Positions 36,830 to 50,671 of a stretch of DNA of 64,000 bases are shown piece after piece. Position 1 is the stretch's first letter. Every line of letters begins with the position of its first letter. The translations under genes and the position numbers were made by a program. Source of the stretch: MPNP01 sp965221445 (GTDB lineage Bacteria; Pseudomonadota; Alphaproteobacteria; Rhodobacterales; Rhodobacteraceae); assembly GCA_965221445.1 (NCBI GenBank), contig CBDCSF010000013.1:558001-622000 (forward strand), read 5' to 3'. The notes under the pieces are model-generated. The model had not been told where the DNA came from. It ran no database searches and saw only the letters and a program-made list of their open reading frames with translations.

Positions 36830-37485
36830 TGTCAATTCAACATCATATTCATGGAGATCTTTTGTTGGCTTATTGTGCTGCAACACTTGATGAAGGGACA
36901 TCAATTTTGGTTGCTACACATCTTGCCCTTTGTTCAGATTGTCGAAACGATGCTGAAATTGTTGAAACCCTCGGAGGTATATTTTTAGAAAATGCCACCA
37001 CTAATCAAAAACAGGAAAAACGTGACCAAAAGATTTTTGCGTCAATTATAAAAAGTCATCAGTCCACTGCTAGCAAATCATCAGAGTCTTCTCTAGATTC
37101 ATTTGTTTTTCCAGAGCCATTGAGAAGTTACCTTGGCGGCGACCCGGATGAACTTGATTGGCAACCAGTGGGTGGGGGGATCCGCCAATTTTTAATTAAA
37201 ACCTATGATTCCCAAACAACAGCGCGCTTGCTCATGATACCAGCAGGTAAAAGGGTTCCTGACCACGGACATCAAGGTTTCGAGGCAACACTTGTTTTGA
37301 GCGGTTCTTTTTATGATCGAGACTCTTGGTATCGCAGAGGTGATGTTTCTATTGCCGATTCAACTGTTATTCATCACCCAGTGGCAGGACCAGAAGAGGA
37401 TTGTATCTGTCTTGCAGTTACAGATGCCAAACTAAAATTCAGAAGTCCACTTCCCAGATTATTTCAAAAATTCCACGGTATTTGA
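36829..37485 (+). CDS. chrR: ChrR-family zinc anti-sigma factor
   Basis: A 218-residue protein. The N-terminal zinc anti-sigma domain has His6, His31, Cys35 and Cys38 (HLALCSDC), the same residue numbers as the zinc ligands of Rhodobacter ChrR. The C-terminal half (about 115-210) is a cupin with PDHGHQGFEATLVLSG and HHPVAG, needed in ChrR for the singlet-oxygen response. It binds and inhibits the sigma factor encoded just upstream, with which it overlaps by one base. Confidence 0.95.
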   Translation: MSIQHHIHGDLLLAYCAATLDEGTSILVATHLALCSDCRNDAEIVETLGGIFLENATTNQKQEKRDQKIFASIIKSHQSTASKSSESSLDSFVFPEPLRSYLGGDPDELDWQPVGGGIRQFLIKTYDSQTTARLLMIPAGKRVPDHGHQGFEATLVLSGSFYDRDSWYRRGDVSIADSTVIHHPVAGPEEDCICLAVTDAKLKFRSPLPRLFQKFHGI

Positions 37486-37709
37486 CTGAGAACGATATGT
37501 GAAAAACACCATCTTTTCTCCTAACAGTTAATAGATTAAACTCCCAATTTGCTTCCAAATGCCAATCATATTAAGCGGTGTGGAAGAGATTTAGTACGAT
37601 AATTTTGGGGGAAACGATGTGACAAAGCAGAGGTCAATTTTTGACACAGCAACTGTCTCATAAGTGGTGATTTTGGAACCATAATAATCATAAGTGCTAT
37701 GAATGAATT
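37486..37709. other. Non-coding stretch after chrR
   Basis: A 224-base AT-rich stretch between chrR and the second IS5-type remnant. No gene, RNA or clear hairpin terminator is evident. Confidence 0.4.
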
Positions 37710-37942
37710 AAGAGCACCTCTATTGATTAATTGAGCCATATTTTTTTATAAACTACCCGCAAGCCCCTTACATTTTTGTTTTTTTGTGATTCACTTGAAG
37801 TCAACACTCAATTATTCCCTTTTTGATGTAAACCCGGGAGATCTGAAATGGAAAGACACCACTTGCTGGAAGAAGAGCACCAACACCAAGCGTTGAAGGA
37901 ATTCAGCAATCATGCAAAGCATGAAGGAACTGGTTGACTGGG
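37710..37942 (+). mobile_element. Left-end remnant of the IS5-type element
   Basis: A second, diverged copy of the left end of the element at 410-1281: AGAGCACCTCTATT at the tip, the shared leader TTTTTTGTGATTCACTTG and ATTCCC near the start, and a broken beginning of the transposase from 37849 (MERHH...ALKEFSN, then KELVDW in another frame). After about 37942 the match is lost and no right end is present. Confidence 0.6.
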
Positions 37943-38393
<451 letters not shown>

Positions 38394-38453
38394 TCAAACA
38401 AAACAAACTACAATCTCTTGAAATGTAAAAGCAACAAACATGTTTTCTTTAAG

Positions 38454-38569
38454 GTTGGCAGCGACCTACTCTCCCACGCCTTAAGACGCAGTACAATCGG
38501 CGCAACGGTGCTTAACCGAGGAGTTCGGAATGGAATCTGGTGTTTCACTCGTGCTATGACCACCAAACC
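38454..38569 (-). rRNA. rrf: 5S ribosomal RNA
   Basis: About 116 bases on the minus strand beginning GGTTTGGTGGTCATAGCACG, with the conserved CCGAACTC block and the 3' end CTGCCAA. It follows 23S. Confidence 0.92.
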
Positions 38570-38612
38570 AAAAGAAAACACTTATCCAAGTTAGCCCAGC
38601 TTTTTCTGGATC

Positions 38613-41452
<2,840 letters not shown>

Positions 41453-41671
41453 TGATCCAGAAAAAGCAGGGCTTCTCCTGGATATCAGAAGCTGGTACTT
41501 CCTATGCCTGAAAAAAAATTTCAGGCACGGTTAGTATTAAACTTGGAAAGACAATTACCTGCTGGATCAGAGATCCATAATATCAGAAATCAATACCTGA
41601 TCACTGTTCAGGTAATGTCTCGTGTTTGCTGCATTTACAATTTCAATTCTTTAACCAGTATCTATAAGAAC

Positions 41672-41747
41672 TGGTGGAGCGTACCGGGATCGAACCGGTG
41701 ACCTCCTGAATGCAAATCAGGTGCTCTCCCATCTGAGCTAACGCCCC
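41672..41747 (-). tRNA. tRNA-Ala (TGC)
   Basis: 76 bases including CCA, anticodon TGC in the loop TTTGCAT, acceptor stem GGGGCGT. It lies in the 16S-23S spacer. Confidence 0.96.
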
Positions 41748-41752
41748 ATAGG

Positions 41753-41828
41753 TGGTGGGTCGGGGAGGGATTGAACCTCCGGCCTCACGCTTATCAGGCG
41801 TGCGCTCTAACCGCTGAGCTACCAACCC
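41753..41828 (-). tRNA. tRNA-Ile (GAT)
   Basis: 76 bases including CCA, anticodon GAT in the loop CTGATAA, acceptor GGGTTGG pairing with CCGACCC. First tRNA of the spacer, five bases before tRNA-Ala. Confidence 0.96.
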
Positions 41829-41869
41829 TGTCGTTATACTGATCGGGCAGTGGCCTGAAACATTGGAAT

Positions 41870-41890
41870 GAAGAGATATGCGGGCTACTT
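41870..41890 (-). other. 3' arm of the 16S processing stem
   Basis: The spacer sequence here is complementary to 43584-43604 in the 16S leader over 21 positions (20 Watson-Crick pairs and one G-U). The pair would close a stem around 16S, the usual RNase III site. Confidence 0.75.
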
Positions 41891-41961
41891 GACTATAGTG
41901 CCCCGAAAGGCTGCAAAGTCAATCCTCAGAAAAGCAAGCTTCTCATGAAGATTTTCCTTAG

Positions 41962-43443
<1,482 letters not shown>

Positions 43444-43583
43444 TATAACGCATATTGCGTTCTTGACGCTCGAACCGTAGCACATCGTCGCCAATCCCTA
43501 GGGATCGGCGTGAAGCTGTACCCAAATTATCGGCTATTGCCTATTGGGCCGATATGCTACTGCTTCGTTAATCGAAATTAACC

Positions 43584-43604
43584 AAGTAGCCCACATATCT
43601 CTTC
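43584..43604 (-). other. 5' arm of the 16S processing stem
   Basis: Leader sequence that pairs with 41870-41890 in the spacer. It lies between boxA and 16S in the transcript. Confidence 0.75.
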
Positions 43605-43616
43605 AATTATACCAAT

Positions 43617-43627
43617 TTCAAAGAGCA
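43617..43627 (-). promoter_or_regulatory. boxA antitermination site of the rRNA leader
   Basis: On the minus strand TGCTCTTTGAA, close to the boxA consensus TGCTCTTTAACA, upstream of 16S. It binds the NusB/NusE antitermination factors in other bacteria. Confidence 0.65.
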
Positions 43628-43719
43628 CAAGACTCTAGGGGACGCATAAATGGGTTAAACCACAGGCGTCCAGAGCCTTTCCTGATTTTCCAACTTCTCT
43701 TCTAAGAAGTGGGATGCGA

Positions 43720-43748
43720 AATATAGAAGTATTCTGAGGGTATTTCAA
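43720..43748 (-). promoter_or_regulatory. Sigma-70 promoter of the rRNA operon
   Basis: On the minus strand TTGAAA (43748-43743), a 17-base spacer and TATATT (43725-43720). A long A/T tract (about 43750-43780) upstream resembles an UP element, as expected for rRNA promoters; this tract is also the end of msrQ. The start point would be near 43712, some 270 bases before 16S. Confidence 0.65.
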
Positions 43749-43778
43749 GCAATTATTTTTAAAAAAAAATAAAAAAAT

Positions 43779-44399
43779 TTATCTGGCTCTTTTTTTCTTC
43801 TTGTTTATCTTCCACCAAAGCCTGATAGCCAGCAATACAGCTACTACCAAAGTATAGATTATCGGCTCTCTTGGCCAGGATTTTACAACCAGCAAATAAT
43901 GCAAAACACCAGCTGCACCAGCCAAATATACCAACCTGTGAATCTTATTCCAAACTAGGGCACCCAATTTTCGAACCGAATAGTTATTGGATGTAACCGC
44001 CAGGGGTACCATGGATAAAAATCCTAACATACCAACAGTAATAAAGGGACGTTTGATTATTTCCTGGATGATGTTGTTGATGTTCCAGCCTTGGTCCAAA
44101 GCTATCCAGGCCAGCATATGGAAACAAATATAATAAAAACTGACCAGACCGATGGCGCGTCGGAATTTAAGTAAACTGACTCCTGTCCATCGACGAATGG
44201 GCGATATCAGAAGAGTAAGTATTATCAATTGTAACCCGGTCTCACCAAATGTTCTAATCAATTCATATAAGGGATCAGGTCCTAGCTGATTATTGAGGGC
44301 CAAGACAAAAATATATATCCCCTTTATCGGGAGAAGGAAATAGAGTGGCCAGGCAGGTACTCGCCTGATCCAGCCATTTATACGCTGGGAATATGACAA
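43779..44399 (-). CDS. msrQ: MsrQ, heme-binding membrane subunit of MsrPQ
   Basis: A 206-residue membrane protein (ferric reductase-like domain, about six helices) with histidines in YYICFHMLAWI and HRLVYLAGAAGVLHYLLVV fitting heme ligands. It passes electrons from the quinone pool to MsrP for repair of oxidised methionine in periplasmic proteins. It lies 93 bases after msrP. Confidence 0.9.
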   Translation of the reverse strand: MSYSQRINGWIRRVPAWPLYFLLPIKGIYIFVLALNNQLGPDPLYELIRTFGETGLQLIILTLLISPIRRWTGVSLLKFRRAIGLVSFYYICFHMLAWIALDQGWNINNIIQEIIKRPFITVGMLGFLSMVPLAVTSNNYSVRKLGALVWNKIHRLVYLAGAAGVLHYLLVVKSWPREPIIYTLVVAVLLAIRLWWKINKKKKRAR

Positions 44400-44492
44400 A
44401 ACAAACTACTCGAAAACTAATCAAATAAAAGCAAGTCAAACGTATAAAACATGCTTGATAGGTTCATGGCCATCAAATTACGGATTCAGGGT

Positions 44493-45425
44493 TCAGTAGT
44501 TTTCTGCCAAATCCATTCCCTCGTAAAGATGGGCGACATGTTCCTCGTAACCGTTAAACATTAGGGTTGGTACTTTCTTGGCAAACAATCCAGTCCCGAT
44601 TACTCTTTCGGAAGCCTGGGACCAACGCGGATGGCTTACATTCGGATTAACATTGGAATAGAAACCGTATTCACGTGGTGCCTGATCCCACCAGCTTGTC
44701 AGGGGCATTTCTTCAGTGAACGTTATTTTTACAATGGATTTGATTGATTTAAAACCATACTTCCAGGGTACCACCAATCTAATTGGTGCCCCATTCTGAT
44801 TGGGAAGTACCTCGCCGTAAAGCCCAACACTAAGGATGGTGAGGGGATTCATGGCCTCATCCAGACGCAATCCTTCCCGGTAGGGCCAGTCCAAAATACC
44901 TGATCTCTGACCGACCATTTCCTCTGGACGGTGCAAGGTTTCAAATGCAACAAAGTTTGCATTACCAGATGGTTGGCTGTCTTCAATAAGTTTACGCAAC
45001 TCGAAACCTATCCAGGGTACAACCATGGACCAGGCTTCAACACATCGCAGTCGGTAAATTCTTTCCTCAATAGGATATTTTTCTATCAGTTCCTGCACGC
45101 TATATGCATTCGGGTTATCACACAAACCATCAACAGTAACTGTCCAGGGATCGGTTGTCAGCATATGGGCATTCTTAGCTGGATCGCCCTTTCTTGTCCC
45201 AAACTCGTAAAAGTTATTATAGGTTGTTATATCCTCAAAGGAATTTGGTTCCTGATCAGTTGAGTATTGGCTCATCGGTGCAGAAAAACTTTTTGCCATA
45301 GCCCTAGTAGCGTAAGAACCCATCATCAAGGCACCCGATCCACCAACTATCAGTTTCCTTCGGTTTAACCAATAGGATTTTGGTGTTACATCAGAATATG
45401 AATACTCGGAACTAAATTTAACCAT
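44493..45425 (-). CDS. msrP: MsrP, periplasmic methionine sulfoxide reductase (Mo-dependent)
   Basis: A 310-residue protein of the sulfite-oxidase fold. A twin-arginine signal (NRRKLIVGGSG) begins near residue 21. YRLRCVEAWSMVVPWIG holds the cysteine that ligates molybdenum, and KYGFKSIKSIVKITF and the C-terminal block are typical of YedY. With MsrQ it reduces methionine sulfoxide in the periplasm, so it is a user of the moaB/moaD/moaE pathway in this window. Confidence 0.93.
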   Translation of the reverse strand: MVKFSSEYSYSDVTPKSYWLNRRKLIVGGSGALMMGSYATRAMAKSFSAPMSQYSTDQEPNSFEDITTYNNFYEFGTRKGDPAKNAHMLTTDPWTVTVDGLCDNPNAYSVQELIEKYPIEERIYRLRCVEAWSMVVPWIGFELRKLIEDSQPSGNANFVAFETLHRPEEMVGQRSGILDWPYREGLRLDEAMNPLTILSVGLYGEVLPNQNGAPIRLVVPWKYGFKSIKSIVKITFTEEMPLTSWWDQAPREYGFYSNVNPNVSHPRWSQASERVIGTGLFAKKVPTLMFNGYEEHVAHLYEGMDLAENY

Positions 45426-45515
45426 AATTACAAACTCCCAAAATATTTCCCTTAATATACTTTTCCTTGAGTTGAGGTGTATTCAGTTTGTTCAAAGATG
45501 TGTTACATTATAAAT

Positions 45516-48122
45516 TTAGTGAAATGTAACCTCGCTTTCTTCTTCTTTCTCAACTGAAACTCCATTAATCACAACTCCTAATAGGTTATCATAAGAAATT
45601 TCTACAACACTACCTTCCCCAATGGATCCATCAAGCAGGGCCTCAGCAAGTTTATTCTGGAGATGTTTTTGAATAACCCGTTTCAAGGGTCTCGCACCGT
45701 AAACAGGATCATATCCCTTTTTAGCCAACCAGGTTTTGAACTCTCTTGTTGATTGCATGTTGATTTTCCTGTCCTTAAGCCTCTCTTCTAGACTTTTAAG
45801 CTGGATTTCAACTATTTGCACCATATCTTCTCGGGTTAGTTTGTCAAAAAGTATGATCTCATCCAGACGGTTAATAAATTCTGGCCGCAAATTTCTTCGG
45901 ACAGCATTCATCGCGATTTCTTCAGCTTCTTGTCGTAAATGATTTGCATCAAGTTCTGAAAGCTCTTCCGTACCCAGATTGGATGTAAATACAATCAGGG
46001 ATTGTTTGAAATCAACTCTCCTTCCTTGACCATCTGTTAGTATTCCATCATCAAGTACTTGGAGGAAAATATTGAAAACTTCCGGATGGGCCTTCTCAAT
46101 TTCATCAAACAAAATCACTTGATATGGTCTTCTCCGGACTGCCTCCGTCAGGGTTCCCCCTTCCTCATAGCCTATATAGCCTGGAGGGGAACCAATCAGT
46201 CTTGCTACAGAATGCTTCTCCATATATTCGGACATATCGACTCTAACCATTGCCGATTCGTGATCAAAAATAAACTCTGCAAGAGCTTTGGATAACTCGG
46301 TTTTTCCTACCCCTGTCGGTCCTAAAAACAAAAATGATCCTATTGGACGATTGGGATCACTTAACCCAGAACGTGACCTCCTAACTGAATTGGATACTTC
46401 CTTTACAGCCCTCTGTTGAGAAACAATTCTTTTACCAAGTTCGCTTTCCATTCTGAGAAGTTTATCCTTTTCTCCCTCAAGCATTTTGGCAACAGGGATC
46501 CCTGTCCATTTTTCAACAACAAGTGCTACTCTTTCCGTGGATACTTTTTCCTCAAGGTATTTGGTTTCATAGTTATCACTAATTTCTTTTTGTTCTTTCT
46601 CTAGTCGTGGTATAATTCCATAACTTAGTTCTCCTGCTCGAGCGAGATCCCCTTCCCTTTTAACCCTTTCCAATTCAATCCTCGCTTCATCGAGCTCTTC
46701 CTTGATTTGTCTTGCCTTGGATAGCTTGTCTCTCTCCAGTTGCCATTTGGTAGAGAGAACCGAAGATTTATCTATCAGCTCAATTAACTCCTGTTGAAGA
46801 ACGGCCAACCTATCTTTGGAACTGTTGTCTTCTTCCTTTTTTAAGGCCTCAACCTCAATTTGTTTTTGAAGTATTTCTCGATCCAGATTATCAAGCTCCT
46901 CGGGTTTTGAATCTATTTCCATCCTCATTCTGCTGGCTGCTTCATCAATTAAATCAATTGCCTTGTCGGGGAGATTCCTGTCAGTGATGTATCTGTTGGA
47001 AAGCATAGCAGCCGACACTAGAGCGCTGTCCGATATTCCGACACCATGATGAAGCTCATACTTTTCCTTTATACCCCTCAGGATAGAAATTGTATCTTCA
47101 ACCGTGGGTTCTTTGATGAATACTGTCTGGAACCGACGAGTCAATGCTGCGTCCTTTTCAACATGTTTTCTGAATTCGTTCAGGGTGGTGGCTCCGACAC
47201 AATGAAGTTCTCCCCTTGCCAGGGCTGGCTTCATGAGGTTCGAAGCATCAACAGACCCTTCGGCTTTCCCGGCTCCAACGAGGGTATGTAATTCATCTAC
47301 AAAAAGGATAATCTCCGAGGCCACATCAGTAATTTCCCTCAAAACAGCTTTCATCCTTTCCTCGAATTCGCCCCTAACCCCGGTACCTGCAACTAGGGAA
47401 CCGATGTCCAAGGCTAACAAACGTTTGTTCCGTAGGCTTTCAGGTACATCACCTTTTATTATTCTGAGGGCCAATCCTTCAACAATAGCGGTTTTTCCAA
47501 CACCTGGATTACCGATAAGTACCGGATTGTTTTTTGTCCTTCTGCTTAAAACCTGCATGGTTCTTCGGATTTCTTCATCTCTACCTATGATTGGATCAAT
47601 CTTTCCTTTTCTAGCCCTTTCGGTCAAATCCAGACAATATTTCTCCAGGGCCTCAAAATTCTTTTCTTCGGTCGGACTATCAACAGTTCTCCCTTTACGT
47701 ATTTTTTCAATTTCAAGTTTTAGTTTCTCTGAAGTTATTCCGGCCTGCTTTAAGAGTTTTCTTGCCGAGGAAGGTTCACTCGCAACTGCCAAAAACAAAA
47801 TGTCCAAAGCAATGTACGTATCTCGAAATTGTTCAGCTAGCTTTTCTGCTCTAGCCAAAATTTTTGAGCCCTCATTTCCAAAGTTAGGGCCCACACCAAA
47901 TACTTTGGGTATGGATTTGATTTCCCTTGTACATAACTCCTTTAAGGTATCATGATTTCCACCAACTCGTTCGATTAGATTCTTCGCATGTCCTTGAGGT
48001 TCATTTAACAGACCTTCCAGCAGATGAAGTGAATCAACAAACTGATGATTTGATACTTTGGCGATTTGAACTGCGTTCTGAATCGCTTTATAAGTTCCCT
48101 GGCTTAGGTTATTTCCATCCAT
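45516..48122 (-). CDS. clpB: ATP-dependent disaggregase ClpB
   Basis: An 868-residue AAA+ chaperone. The ATG at 48122 is seven bases from GGAGGA (48130-48135); a TTG at 48137 would lie over this ribosome site. Order: N-domain, first AAA+ with GNPGVGKTAIVEGL and VDELHTLVGAG, a coiled-coil middle domain (about residues 400-520), second AAA+ with GPTGVGKTELSKAL and LFDEIEKAHPEV, and the C-terminal D2 small domain. It untangles protein aggregates with DnaK. Confidence 0.97.
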   Translation of the reverse strand: MDGNNLSQGTYKAIQNAVQIAKVSNHQFVDSLHLLEGLLNEPQGHAKNLIERVGGNHDTLKELCTREIKSIPKVFGVGPNFGNEGSKILARAEKLAEQFRDTYIALDILFLAVASEPSSARKLLKQAGITSEKLKLEIEKIRKGRTVDSPTEEKNFEALEKYCLDLTERARKGKIDPIIGRDEEIRRTMQVLSRRTKNNPVLIGNPGVGKTAIVEGLALRIIKGDVPESLRNKRLLALDIGSLVAGTGVRGEFEERMKAVLREITDVASEIILFVDELHTLVGAGKAEGSVDASNLMKPALARGELHCVGATTLNEFRKHVEKDAALTRRFQTVFIKEPTVEDTISILRGIKEKYELHHGVGISDSALVSAAMLSNRYITDRNLPDKAIDLIDEAASRMRMEIDSKPEELDNLDREILQKQIEVEALKKEEDNSSKDRLAVLQQELIELIDKSSVLSTKWQLERDKLSKARQIKEELDEARIELERVKREGDLARAGELSYGIIPRLEKEQKEISDNYETKYLEEKVSTERVALVVEKWTGIPVAKMLEGEKDKLLRMESELGKRIVSQQRAVKEVSNSVRRSRSGLSDPNRPIGSFLFLGPTGVGKTELSKALAEFIFDHESAMVRVDMSEYMEKHSVARLIGSPPGYIGYEEGGTLTEAVRRRPYQVILFDEIEKAHPEVFNIFLQVLDDGILTDGQGRRVDFKQSLIVFTSNLGTEELSELDANHLRQEAEEIAMNAVRRNLRPEFINRLDEIILFDKLTREDMVQIVEIQLKSLEERLKDRKINMQSTREFKTWLAKKGYDPVYGARPLKRVIQKHLQNKLAEALLDGSIGEGSVVEISYDNLLGVVINGVSVEKEEESEVTFH

Positions 48123-48178
48123 TGGCGATTCCTCCAAGTAAATTTGTTGATCAATTTTAATGGAAAGGGGGTATAAAA

Positions 48179-48207
48179 AATGTTGGAGGTCAAATCATTT
48201 TTTCAAG
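48179..48207 (-). promoter_or_regulatory. Possible heat-shock (sigma-32) promoter of clpB
   Basis: CTTGAAA at 48207-48201 matches the sigma-32 -35 exactly. The element 14 bases on (CCAACATT) is only a partial match to CCCCATNT, so the call rests on the -35 and on the position 57 bases ahead of the clpB ATG. Confidence 0.35.
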
Positions 48208-48220
48208 ACCCCTCCATTAC

Positions 48221-48418
48221 TTAACGGTTCAAAACACCTAAAATATTAAAGCTCAAGTACCATTCACAAATCTCTGCCAAATCACCCACATAGTCCAATT
48301 TATTATTGAACCATGAACCCTTCGATGGAATACGATTTAGTACGAAAGAACCTAGCGGTTGGGAAAGTATATTACCCACCCAAGCAAATGGCGTGAGCTT
48401 AATTTCGCTTCCGTTCAA
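48221..48418 (-). CDS. Short unassigned ORF after the deaminase gene
   Basis: A 65-codon frame from a TTG at 48418 that overlaps the last codons of the cytosine-deaminase-like gene by 20 bases. The translation is globular-looking (GNILSQPLGSFVLNRIPSKG and LAEICEWYLSFNILG) and could be the tail of a lost gene. No family recognised and no clear ribosome site. Confidence 0.22.
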   Translation of the reverse strand: MNGSEIKLTPFAWVGNILSQPLGSFVLNRIPSKGSWFNNKLDYVGDLAEICEWYLSFNILGVLNR

Positions 48419-49673
48419 CAGTTTTTGGACGTTCAGGGAGGGTAAGATCAGTTACTTTTTTTTCTCTTTGGGCCACAATTTTTCCATGGGAGACCACCAA
48501 TAATCTGTCTGCCCTTAAACGAATGGCTTCAACTGGATCAGAAGCGTCCAGAATAACAAAACTGGCTCTCTTACCCGGTTCCAGCCCATAATCCTCTAGT
48601 TCCATAATATCCGCATTTACACTGGTTACCATTTCATAACATTTTTGCATGTCAGATTGACTTGTCATGTGTGCAACATGGATACCCATATATGCCACAT
48701 CCAACATATCTGCTGAACCGAGCGAATACCATGGATCCAGTACACAATCCTGTCCCCAGCCGACACGTATGCCACAATTCAACATTTCCGGGACACGAGT
48801 GAGCCCTCTTCTTTTTGGGTAAGTGTCGTGACGTCCCTGGACAACTATGTTTATAAGCGGATTTGAGATAACAGAAACCCCTGCCTCAGCAATTAATGGA
48901 AGTAATTTCGAAACATAGTAATTGTCCATGGAGTGCATCGAAGTGAGGTGAGACCCGGCAACTCTTCCACCAAGTCCAAGTTTTTGTGTTTCAAAGGCAA
49001 GTTGTTCAATGTGTCTGGAATTGGGATCATCGGTCTCATCACAATGCATATCTACAGGTAATCCCCTCTCGGCAGCTATTCCACATAATTCAGAAACCGA
49101 TTGCCTGCCTTCTTCCATGGTTCGTTCGAAATGAGGAATTCCACCAACTACATCTACCCCCAAATCCAAGGCTCTGATGGTGTTTTCCTTGGCGTTTTTT
49201 GATCTATAAAACCCATCTTGTGGAAAAGCAACCAGCTGTAAATCCAAATAGGGTGAAACTTCTTTTTGTACTTCCTTTAATGCTTCAACCGCCAACAACC
49301 GATCATCACAAACATCAACGTGAGTCCTTATGGCCAGCAAACCCATGGAAACAGCCCAGTCACAATATTTCAGGGCCCTTTCCTTTACTGCCTCATGGGT
49401 AAGAATCTCCTTTAATTCTCCCCAAAGCTCAATCCCTTCAAGCAGAGTACCAGATTTATTAACACGTGGAATCCCTTGAGAAAGTGTCGCATCCATGTGG
49501 AAATGAGGATCAACAAATGGTGGAGAAAGCATACATCCTTCAAAAGAAAAAGTGTTATGTGCCTGAGCCTCAATATTGGGCTCTATAGCTGCTATTTTTG
49601 ATCCTGAAATGGCAACATCCGAACTTGTGCCATTGGGAAGCTTTGCTCCTTTGATTATAAGGTCAAATATCAT
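48399..49673 (-). CDS. Cytosine deaminase-like amidohydrolase
   Basis: A 424-residue amidohydrolase. Metal ligands: PHFHMD (His57, His59), DMHCDETDD and the later SHLTSMHSMDNYYVSK; GWGQDCVLDPWYSLGSADML contains the catalytic Asp of the CodA group. Likely converts cytosine to uracil or deaminates a related base, feeding pyrimidine salvage. A monocistronic unit; pyrF is divergent 291 bases upstream. Confidence 0.82.
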   Translation of the reverse strand: MIFDLIIKGAKLPNGTSSDVAISGSKIAAIEPNIEAQAHNTFSFEGCMLSPPFVDPHFHMDATLSQGIPRVNKSGTLLEGIELWGELKEILTHEAVKERALKYCDWAVSMGLLAIRTHVDVCDDRLLAVEALKEVQKEVSPYLDLQLVAFPQDGFYRSKNAKENTIRALDLGVDVVGGIPHFERTMEEGRQSVSELCGIAAERGLPVDMHCDETDDPNSRHIEQLAFETQKLGLGGRVAGSHLTSMHSMDNYYVSKLLPLIAEAGVSVISNPLINIVVQGRHDTYPKRRGLTRVPEMLNCGIRVGWGQDCVLDPWYSLGSADMLDVAYMGIHVAHMTSQSDMQKCYEMVTSVNADIMELEDYGLEPGKRASFVILDASDPVEAIRLRADRLLVVSHGKIVAQREKKVTDLTLPERPKTVERKRN

Positions 49674-49964
49674 TGTCTACCTTTCTCTATTTTAATATCA
49701 CCCAAGGTTTTTCTGCCGTCTGTGTTCGAGATTTAAAACAAGTTCGTGATTAAGATTGGAAACAAAAAAATAAAAGTGGAATCCCATTTAACTGAAAAAT
49801 CTGCAAAAATCTCTAAATGCTACCGACAAACTGTTCAAATGAAACCTAGGCGTTACCATTATAGTGTTGGCCATTTAAACCCCATTTTTGGTATATTCCA
49901 ACTTTGAAAAAATCACAGACGAATAAATATTCAATTAAACTTCGACCAAAATTATTTTAGTGAA

Positions 49965-50651
49965 ATGGATAACCGTATCATTTTAGCACTTGATTATACT
50001 CATCCCGATGAGGCCAGGAAAATGGTAGAGATGCTTGGCCCTGCTATCGGGTTTTACAAAGTCGGTCAAATAATGCTGGCCAACGGAGGCTTGGAATTTT
50101 GTAAAGAGTTAAAGGATAAATTTGGAAAAAGGGTTTTTCTTGATCTCAAGTTGTTTGATATCCGAAATACTGTGGAAAAATCTGTTAGGGCCCTAACTGA
50201 ATTTGAATTTGACCTACTAACCGTTCATGGCGACCCCCATGTGGTTGAAGCTGCCGTCAAGGGGCGAGGAGATTCGTCAACAAAAGTGTTGGCAATTACT
50301 ATACTGACTTCTCTTGATCGGATGGACCTAGACAATGCCCTGTATAAAAAAGGTAAGATGGAAAACCTAGTCAAGCAAAGGGCAAAAATTGCCTTCAAAG
50401 CAGGTGCTGATGGAGTTGTTTCTTCTCCTCGTGAAGTAAAACTAATTCGAGGTTTGAAAGTTGGAGCTTCCAAACTGATTGTAACGCCGGGTATCAGACC
50501 GGAAAAGGCTGAAAAGAATGACCAGAAAAGGACATTAAGCCCGAGGGAAGCCATTCAGAATGGTTCGGATTATTTGGTCATTGGAAGGGCTATTACACGA
50601 TCACCTAACCCACTGTCTTGCGTAGAGGATATAATCAAAACCCTACCTTAA
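49965..50651 (+). CDS. pyrF: Orotidine 5'-phosphate decarboxylase
   Basis: A 228-residue TIM-barrel enzyme. ILALDYTHPDEA, FLDLKLFDIRNTV (catalytic Asp-x-Lys region), VTPGIRPE and YLVIGRAITRSPNP (phosphate loop) are the family blocks. It makes UMP, so pyrF works with pyrB and pyrC, but it is not in their operon. Its 3' end overlaps by 34 bases a longer possible frame of dinB. Confidence 0.95.
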   Translation: MDNRIILALDYTHPDEARKMVEMLGPAIGFYKVGQIMLANGGLEFCKELKDKFGKRVFLDLKLFDIRNTVEKSVRALTEFEFDLLTVHGDPHVVEAAVKGRGDSSTKVLAITILTSLDRMDLDNALYKKGKMENLVKQRAKIAFKAGADGVVSSPREVKLIRGLKVGASKLIVTPGIRPEKAEKNDQKRTLSPREAIQNGSDYLVIGRAITRSPNPLSCVEDIIKTLP

Positions 50652-50671
50652 AATTATGGAGTTTACCAACA

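Noticed and set aside
41643..41825. Frame across the two spacer tRNAs
   Set aside because: The sequence is fully explained by tRNA-Ala and tRNA-Ile.
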